A DNA stretch of 7,919 nucleotides, from positions 1 through 7,919 of the forward strand of contig JAFZOA010000015.1 in NCBI GenBank assembly GCA_017550775.1, in the 5' to 3' direction. The position numbers and the translations under genes were made by a program. Origin of the DNA: Ruminiclostridium sp. GTDB lineage: Bacteria; Bacillota_A; Clostridia; Oscillospirales; Ruminococcaceae. Positions 1 through 4,041 of the stretch are shown here, one piece after another. A model generated the notes under the pieces. That model did no database searches. It was not told the DNA's origin and saw only the letters and a program-made list of their open reading frames with translations. Position 1 is the first letter of the stretch, and each line of letters begins with the position of its first letter.

Positions 1-175
1 AGTTGAGGGTGACCTCAGACGTGATGTTGCGCTCAACATCAAGAGACTCGTCGAGATCAACTGCTACAGAGGTACACGTCACCGCAAGGGACTTCCCTGC
101 AGAGGTCAGAGAACCAAGACCAACGCAAGAACACGCAAGGGTCCGAAGAAGACCATAGCTAACAAGAAGAAGTAA
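1..175 (+). CDS. rpsM: 30S ribosomal protein S13, C-terminal part (5' end outside window)
   Basis: This is the last 57 codons of S13, a protein of the head of the small ribosomal subunit that contacts the P-site tRNA. Reading begins in frame at base 2 and ends at TAA 173-175, followed directly by a second in-frame TAA (176-178). The visible part carries the S13 hallmarks: a helix ending in the [18 protein letters not shown] segment, then NARTRKGP and a lysine-rich tail ending in KKK that reaches into the tRNA site. It lies 18 nt before rpsK in the same direction, the standard alpha-operon order. The start codon is outside the window. The identity is very secure from the motif and the neighbours. 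Confidence 0.97.
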   Translation, partial: VEGDLRRDVALNIKRLVEINCYRGTRHRKGLPCRGQRTKTNARTRKGPKKTIANKKK

Positions 176-193
176 TAAGAAAGGGGTAAATAC

Positions 194-598
194 ATGGCAC
201 AGGCTAAAGGTGGAAAGAAGCCCGTTATCCGTAGACGCCGCGAAAGAAAGAACATCGAAAACGGCTCCGCGCATATCCAGTCTTCTTTCAATAACACTAT
301 CGTTACTATCACCGATCTTCAGGGTAACACGCTCTCATGGGCAAGCGCAGGCGAGCTCGGATTCAGAGGCTCAAGAAAGTCCACTCCGTTCGCTGCTCAG
401 TCCGCTGCGGAGACCGCGGCTAAGGCTGCTATGGAGCATGGTCTCAAGACAGTAGAAGTATATGTCAAGGGTCCCGGTGCAGGTCGTGAAGCCGCTATCA
501 GAGCTTTACAGGCAGCAGGACTTGAAGTGCGTATGATCAAGGATGTTACTCCCATACCGCACAACGGATGCCGTCCGCCCAAGAGACGCCGCGTCTGA
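194..598 (+). CDS. rpsK: 30S ribosomal protein S11
   Basis: S11 (134 residues, close to the usual 129-131) sits on the platform of the 30S subunit next to S6/S18 and helps form the mRNA exit region of the decoding site. The family signatures are all present: the basic N-terminus [23 protein letters not shown] near residues 27-41, [14 protein letters not shown] near 57-70, [15 protein letters not shown] near 91-105, and the C-terminal [12 protein letters not shown]. The ATG at 194 is supported by an AAGGGG Shine-Dalgarno at 181-186, seven bases upstream. It follows rpsM closely and shares its transcript. The downstream gap to rpsD is unusually long and structured (see the repeat entry). Confidence 0.98.
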   Translation: MAQAKGGKKPVIRRRRERKNIENGSAHIQSSFNNTIVTITDLQGNTLSWASAGELGFRGSRKSTPFAAQSAAETAAKAAMEHGLKTVEVYVKGPGAGREAAIRALQAAGLEVRMIKDVTPIPHNGCRPPKRRRV

Positions 599-604
599 TC
601 ACAA

Positions 605-749
605 ACCGAGCTTTTCCATAATTTGCTCGGTGTCGCTTGTACTTCGCTTCGCGAAGTACGCATTCTGCGTAGCAGGATGTTGTACATTCGCTTCGCAAAT
701 TACACATTCAGCTATGCAGACTGATGTGCGCTCGCTTGCATGAAGTACG
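605..749 (+). repeat. Array of tandem small hairpins in the rpsK-rpsD gap
   Basis: The 189-nt gap between rpsK and rpsD contains a chain of inverted repeats. From left to right: ACCGAGC/GCTCGGT (605-611 with 625-631, 13-nt loop); a perfect 9-bp stem GTACTTCGC/GCGAAGTAC with TTC loop (639-659); an 8-bp stem with one G-U and GTA loop (661-679); an imperfect stem with TTC loop (about 681-704); a 7-bp stem with one bulge (704-711 with 721-727); and a weak stem at about 724-741. A TTC-(N)-GC core recurs at 643, 663, 687 and 707, so these look like diverged copies of a 20-24 nt unit. I cannot tell whether this is a dispersed palindromic repeat, a regulatory leader for S4, or an RNA-processing site. 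No convincing ORF or promoter is seen within it. Confidence 0.7.
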
Positions 750-787
750 GAATCGATATTTTTTGAAACAATTATACGGAGGTTAAT

Positions 788-1384
788 ATGGCAGTTGACA
801 GAACACCGGTGCTCAAAAGATGCAAAGCACTCGGAATAAGCCCCATGGTAATGGGCTATGGCAAGGAAACAACAAGAAACAAGAATGCGAACCAGAGAAA
901 GAAGGTCTCTGAATACGGACTTCAGCTCAAGGAAAAGCAGAAGCTCAAGTTCATCTACGGCGTTCTCGAAAAGCAGTTCTATCATTACTACGAAATGGCT
1001 GTTAAGGAAGAGGGCATCGCAGGTCACAACCTTATCAGACTTCTTGAAACAAGGATCGACAACGTTGTTTTCAGAGCAGGCTTTGCTATCACAAGACGTG
1101 AAGCAAGACAGTTGGTGGGTCACGGTCACTTCACGGTGAACGGCAAAAAGGTGGATATCCCCTCTTACCGCATCAAGGACGGCGACGTTATCGCGCTTTC
1201 CGAGAGAAGCAAGAAGAGCCCCAAATTTGCTCAGGTTATGGAAGTTACCGGTGGAAGACTTGTACCCCAGTGGCTTGACGTGAACAAGGAAGCTATGTCC
1301 GCTAAGATCACAAGAATGCCTCAGCGCGACGAGCTCGATTTCGAGATCGAAGAACAGCTTGTTATCGAGTTGTATTCTAAGTAA
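788..1384 (+). CDS. rpsD: 30S ribosomal protein S4
   Basis: S4 (198 residues; the Bacillus form is 200) binds the five-way junction of 16S rRNA early in 30S assembly and is an autogenous translational regulator in both E. coli and Bacillus. The N-terminal domain carries NQRKKVSEYGLQLKEKQK (about residues 35-52), and the S4 RNA-binding domain spans about 82-145 with NLIRLLETRIDNVVFR, TRREARQLVGHGHF and VDIPSYRIKDGD. The protein has only one cysteine (Cys12), so it is the zinc-free type; the Bacillus PGPHGPGQRKK loop reads RNKNANQRKK here. The ATG at 788 has a strong GGAGG (778-782) five bases upstream. It is flanked by unusually long gaps on both sides (189 and 280 nt), which leaves room for S4-responsive elements, though none is proven. 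Confidence 0.98.
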   Translation: MAVDRTPVLKRCKALGISPMVMGYGKETTRNKNANQRKKVSEYGLQLKEKQKLKFIYGVLEKQFYHYYEMAVKEEGIAGHNLIRLLETRIDNVVFRAGFAITRREARQLVGHGHFTVNGKKVDIPSYRIKDGDVIALSERSKKSPKFAQVMEVTGGRLVPQWLDVNKEAMSAKITRMPQRDELDFEIEEQLVIELYSK

Positions 1385-1664
1385 TAGCTTTTTGGCATAT
1401 AATGCTAATGGTGCGGTTATTTTTAATTTACGGTCTGACCTTATAATATGCCGCCTATCGTGCGTATTTACCGTGATTTAAAATTGACCGGGGCAGCCTT
1501 GTTCAAATCATTTTATGATCTCTGACGAATTAAAATGCCCCTCGGGAGTCTTGACGCGTCTTTGAAGCGCGCAGGCTCCGCAGGCGGGAAGAAATTTCCC
1601 ACGGACACAGAAGCCGCAGGGGACATACCCCCGCAGCTTTCAATAACAGCAGGAGGGTCAAGGA
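1385..1664 (+). promoter_or_regulatory. Long structured rpsD-rpoA gap, possible rpoA leader
   Basis: This 280-nt stretch has no convincing coding sequence. Its left part is A+T-rich and holds a long imperfect inverted repeat, 1421-1434 paired with 1470-1483 (12 Watson-Crick pairs, one G-U, one T-T mismatch, 35-nt loop). A competing shorter pairing, GGCATAT (1394-1400) with ATATGCC (1446-1452), would exclude part of it. Two TATAAT boxes (1398-1403, 1442-1447) lie here, but neither has a good -35 element at 16-18 nt. The right part is G+C-rich and ends in the hairpin annotated separately at 1611-1639 and the rpoA ribosome binding site AGGAGGG (1651-1657). A regulatory leader or internal promoter for rpoA-rplQ is plausible but inferred. 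Confidence 0.4.
1611..1639 (+). promoter_or_regulatory. GC-rich hairpin just upstream of the rpoA ribosome binding site
   Basis: AAGC-c-GC-a-GGGG pairs with CCCC-c-GC-a-GCTT around a 5-nt ACATA loop, giving ten base pairs with two internal mismatches. The stem ends 11 nt before the AGGAGGG of rpoA. No T-run follows, so it is not an intrinsic terminator. It could hold the ribosome binding site open, bind a regulator, or protect a processed 5' end; the sequence alone does not decide. Confidence 0.5.
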
Positions 1665-2621
1665 ATGCTTGAAAAAATCGAAAAGCCTGAAATAGAGATC
1701 GTTAAGCTAAAGCCCGACGGGAAGTACGGAATGTTCGTTCTCGAGCCTCTTGAGGCAGGCTATGGCAACACTCTGGGCAACAGCCTCAGACGTGTTTTGC
1801 TCTCCTCCCTGCCCGGCGTCGCGGTGACATCGGTGAAGATCGACGGCGTTCAGCATGAGTTCTCCACCATACCGGGCGTTAAAGAAGACGTTACCGAGAT
1901 TATCCTCAACATCAAGGGCCTCATCGCCAAGATGTACGGCGACGCTCCCAAGACCGTGTGCATTGACGCGGAGGGTGAGTGCGTCGTTACAGCCGGCGAC
2001 ATCAAGACCGACAGTGAGATCGAGATCCTCGATCCCGGTATGCATATCGCTACACTCAGTGCCGGCGCTAAGCTCTTCATGGAGCTCACCTTTGACAGAG
2101 GAAGAGGCTACGCTTCCGCAGAAAAGAATAAATCCATTATCCAGCCCGCTATCGGAGTGATAGCAGTTGACAGTATCTATACACCTGTACTCAAGGTAAA
2201 CTACAGCGTAGAAAATACCCGTGTGGGTCAGAGAACAGACTACGATAAGCTTATTATCGAGGTCTGGACGGACGGAACTATCTCCGCCAAGGAAGCGGTT
2301 TCGTACGCGGCGAAAGTCCTCTGTGACCACCTCGCGCTCTTCGTTGACCTCTCGGACGAGCTTACGCAGCCCGAGCTCATGGTCGAGAAGGACGATAAGA
2401 GCAAGGAGAAAGTCCTCGAAACCACTATCGAGGATCTCGACCTCTCCGTTCGTTCCTTCAACTGCCTGAAGCGCGCAGGTATCAATACGGTAGATGACCT
2501 TATCAACAAGTCTCAGGAAGATATGATGAAGGTAAGGAATTTAGGCAAGAAATCTTTTGAAGAAGTAAGAGCTAAGCTCCAGTCACTCGGACTTGACCTT
2601 GCTTCAATGGATGACGATTAA
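1665..2621 (+). CDS. rpoA: DNA-directed RNA polymerase subunit alpha
   Basis: Alpha (318 residues, typical for Firmicutes) dimerises to nucleate assembly of core RNA polymerase and contacts promoter UP elements and activators. The N-terminal domain (about 1-235) shows [20 protein letters not shown] and [11 protein letters not shown], which form the dimer and beta/beta' interface, with [23 protein letters not shown] at about 182-204. After a charged linker rich in Asp/Lys/Glu (about 236-255), the C-terminal domain (256-312) carries [12 protein letters not shown] and NLGKKS. Arg263 and Asn266 correspond to the DNA-contacting Arg265 and Asn268 of E. coli. The ATG at 1665 has AGGAGGG seven bases upstream. 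Its position between rpsD and rplQ is canonical. Confidence 0.98.
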   Translation: MLEKIEKPEIEIVKLKPDGKYGMFVLEPLEAGYGNTLGNSLRRVLLSSLPGVAVTSVKIDGVQHEFSTIPGVKEDVTEIILNIKGLIAKMYGDAPKTVCIDAEGECVVTAGDIKTDSEIEILDPGMHIATLSAGAKLFMELTFDRGRGYASAEKNKSIIQPAIGVIAVDSIYTPVLKVNYSVENTRVGQRTDYDKLIIEVWTDGTISAKEAVSYAAKVLCDHLALFVDLSDELTQPELMVEKDDKSKEKVLETTIEDLDLSVRSFNCLKRAGINTVDDLINKSQEDMMKVRNLGKKSFEEVRAKLQSLGLDLASMDDD

Positions 2622-2623
2622 TT

Positions 2624-2642
2624 GACGGAGAAATCTTCCGTC
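2624..2642 (+). other. Small hairpin in the rpoA-rplQ gap
   Basis: GACGGA pairs with TCCGTC (six pairs plus a G-U, 5-nt loop) immediately after the rpoA stop and just before the AAAGGAG ribosome binding site of rplQ (2645-2651). No T-run follows, so it should not terminate transcription. It may be a processing or translation-tuning element, or chance. Confidence 0.45.
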
Positions 2643-2658
2643 GGAAAGGAGAACCGAC

Positions 2659-2997
2659 ATGGCAATGAGAAAATTAGGCAGAACTACCGATCACAGAAAG
2701 GCAATGCTCAGAGGTATGGTAACTTACCTGCTCGAAAACGGCAAGATCCAGACAACCGTTACAAGAGCTAAGGAAGTAAGAAGCGAAGCTGAAAAGATGA
2801 TCACTCTCGGCAAGAAGGGCGACCTTCACTCAAAGCGTCAGGTTTTTGCATACGTTACAAAGGAGTCCGTTTCCAAGAAGCTCTTCGATGAGATAGCACC
2901 GAAGTACAACGAGAGAAACGGCGGTTATACAAGGATCGTCAAGGTAGGACCGAGACGCGGTGACGCAGCCGAAATGGCAGTTATCGAGCTCGTCTGA
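2659..2997 (+). CDS. rplQ: 50S ribosomal protein L17
   Basis: L17 (112 residues, at the short end of the bacterial family, as is usual in Firmicutes) binds 23S rRNA near the peptide exit side of the large subunit. It opens with the family signature [17 protein letters not shown], continues with [29 protein letters not shown] at about residues 25-53, and ends with [24 protein letters not shown]. The ATG at 2659 follows AAAGGAG by seven bases. It is the last gene of the alpha operon here, closed by the terminator at 3020-3050. Confidence 0.98.
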   Translation: MAMRKLGRTTDHRKAMLRGMVTYLLENGKIQTTVTRAKEVRSEAEKMITLGKKGDLHSKRQVFAYVTKESVSKKLFDEIAPKYNERNGGYTRIVKVGPRRGDAAEMAVIELV

Positions 2998-3019
2998 GTA
3001 TTGATATCTCACATTCAAT

Positions 3020-3050
3020 GGGCAGTCCATAGCGACTGCCCTTTTTGTTT
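3020..3050 (+). terminator. Intrinsic terminator closing the ribosomal operon
   Basis: GGGCAGTC (3020-3027) pairs perfectly with GACTGCCC (3034-3041) around a 6-nt loop and is followed directly by TTTTTGTTT. This is a textbook rho-independent terminator, 22 nt after the rplQ stop. Confidence 0.95.
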
Positions 3051-3099
3051 GTCCCGCAGGATATTCCTGAATTGATGCCGGGCGGTGGGGTGACGCATC

Positions 3100-3130
3100 C
3101 GTATCGCCGCATTTTTCGGCGTACCATACG
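3100..3130. other. Bulged hairpin in the rplQ-signalling gene gap
   Basis: CGTAT then CGCCG (3100-3109) pairs with CGGCG (3117-3121) and ATACG (3126-3130), giving ten base pairs with a 4-nt bulge (3122-3125) and a 7-nt loop. It lies between the ribosomal terminator and the next promoter, with no T-run on either strand, so its role is unknown. Confidence 0.4.
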
Positions 3131-3152
3131 AATAAGTGCTGTGCAATGTGAC

Positions 3153-3180
3153 GAAATTTGTTGTGTTTATAGACAAATTC
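3153..3180. promoter_or_regulatory. Inverted repeat upstream of the signalling-gene promoter, possible operator
   Basis: AATTTGT (3155-3161) and ACAAATT (3173-3179) form a perfect 7-bp inverted repeat with an 11-nt spacer, extendable by one G-C pair past a bulged A. Its centre is about 60 bp upstream of the likely transcription start, where activator sites often lie. The A+T-rich context makes chance possible. Confidence 0.3.
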
Positions 3181-3211
3181 AAAAAAAGCATTTCCGTTAT
3201 GATGTAAAATA

Positions 3212-3220
3212 TGTTATAAT
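3212..3220 (+). promoter_or_regulatory. Extended -10 promoter of the receiver-kinase operon
   Basis: TGT-TATAAT gives a perfect extended -10 element (TG at 3212-3213, hexamer 3215-3220). The -35 position (TTCCGT, 3192-3197, 17-nt spacing) is poor, which is usual for extended -10 promoters. Transcription would start near 3227, leaving a leader of about 44 nt. It is the only good promoter between the terminator at 3050 and the ATG at 3271. Confidence 0.65.
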
Positions 3221-3235
3221 GATAGATACGATATC

Positions 3236-3247
3236 GTCCGAAAGGAC
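3236..3247 (+). other. GAAA tetraloop mini-hairpin in the 5' leader
   Basis: GTCC-GAAA-GGAC forms a 4-bp stem capped by a GNRA tetraloop, close to the predicted 5' end of the transcript and 11 nt before the GGAGGAG ribosome binding site (3258-3264). It could stabilise the 5' end; at four base pairs it may also be chance. Confidence 0.3.
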
Positions 3248-3270
3248 TTCTTGAAACGGAGGAGCGAACA

Positions 3271-4026
3271 ATGAAGTACAAGGTGCTTATAAATCAGGGC
3301 GAAAATCCCGCTATAATCAGGGATTTCTTTATCTATACCCAGAAATACTTTACCGCCTTCACAACCACAGATATCTGGGAAGATGTTGTGAACCACTTTG
3401 ACGTAGTAAAGCCCGATGTATATATCATCTTCATGGAGTCTGCGTACAGCGAGGCCGTTACACAGATCCCAAGGCTGAAAACAAACTCCAAGTATAACGA
3501 CGCGCCTATAATCGTTATCGGTAAACGCGATGACTGTAATGACTTCGAGCAGAATCACCCCCATACGGCGAGCCTCATCATAAGAAGACCTATCTCCTCC
3601 GACAATATCGCCCTCAGCGTTATCGCATATCTTGAAAAGGGACACGAAGAGCAGATCAGCGACAACACACGCAAGAGAATACTTGTTGTTGATGACGACC
3701 GCACCATACTCAAGATGATAAAGGCGGCGCTTGAGGATAAATACGATGTTACCGCGATGCTCAACGGTGTCATGGTAGAAAAATTCCTTACCATGAACGA
3801 AGTCGATCTTGTCATTCTCGACTACGAAATGCCGATAATGACCGGAGCCGCAATATTCCGCATGATGAAGGATAATCCGAAGTTCTCAAAGATCCCCGTA
3901 TGCTTCCTGACAGGCGTTTCGGAACGAGAAAAGGTCGAGGAGATCATGTCGCTGAGGCCGCGCGGATACCTGCTCAAGCCTATCAATATGGAAATGCTGC
4001 TCGCGACTATCGCAAACCTCGCATAA
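3271..4026 (+). CDS. Response regulator with tandem receivers (degenerate then intact), no output domain
   Basis: This 251-residue protein has two receiver-like halves. Residues about 136-251 form a canonical receiver: acidic pair Asp141/Asp142, phosphoacceptor Asp184 in VILDYEMP, Thr214 in FLTG and Lys236 in LLKP. Residues 1-122 align to the same fold by spacing but lack every active-site residue: Asn8/Gln9 replace the acidic pair, Phe54 the phosphoacceptor, Gly84 the Thr, and Arg106 the Lys (before Pro107). It should therefore be a non-phosphorylated pseudo-receiver, perhaps for dimerisation or partner binding. No DNA-binding, GGDEF or other output follows. The ATG at 3271 has GGAGGAG six bases upstream, and the stop lies 15 nt before the hybrid kinase, so the two form an operon. 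It is the likely terminal phosphate acceptor from the kinase HPt. The fold of the N-terminal half is inferred. Confidence 0.88.
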   Translation: MKYKVLINQGENPAIIRDFFIYTQKYFTAFTTTDIWEDVVNHFDVVKPDVYIIFMESAYSEAVTQIPRLKTNSKYNDAPIIVIGKRDDCNDFEQNHPHTASLIIRRPISSDNIALSVIAYLEKGHEEQISDNTRKRILVVDDDRTILKMIKAALEDKYDVTAMLNGVMVEKFLTMNEVDLVILDYEMPIMTGAAIFRMMKDNPKFSKIPVCFLTGVSEREKVEEIMSLRPRGYLLKPINMEMLLATIANLA

Positions 4027-4041
4027 AGGAGACACAAGTTC

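Noticed and set aside
173..178. Tandem TAA TAA after rpsM as a possible recoding site
   Set aside because: Double stops are common in highly expressed genes and the S13 tail is complete, so there is no sign of read-through.
599..1129. 176-codon open frame on the - strand over rpsD and the hairpin array
   Set aside because: It is antisense to rpsD and its end coincides with the repeat region; the composition gives no protein family.
1398..1447. Two TATAAT boxes as promoters of rpoA
   Set aside because: Neither has a -35 element with adequate match at 16-18 nt nor a TG extension; they may simply reflect the A+T-rich sequence. A promoter here is left as a possibility only.
3045..3254. 69-codon + strand open frame in the rplQ-signalling gap
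   Set aside because: It begins inside the terminator T-tract, runs through the promoter and leader of the next operon, and lacks a ribosome binding site.
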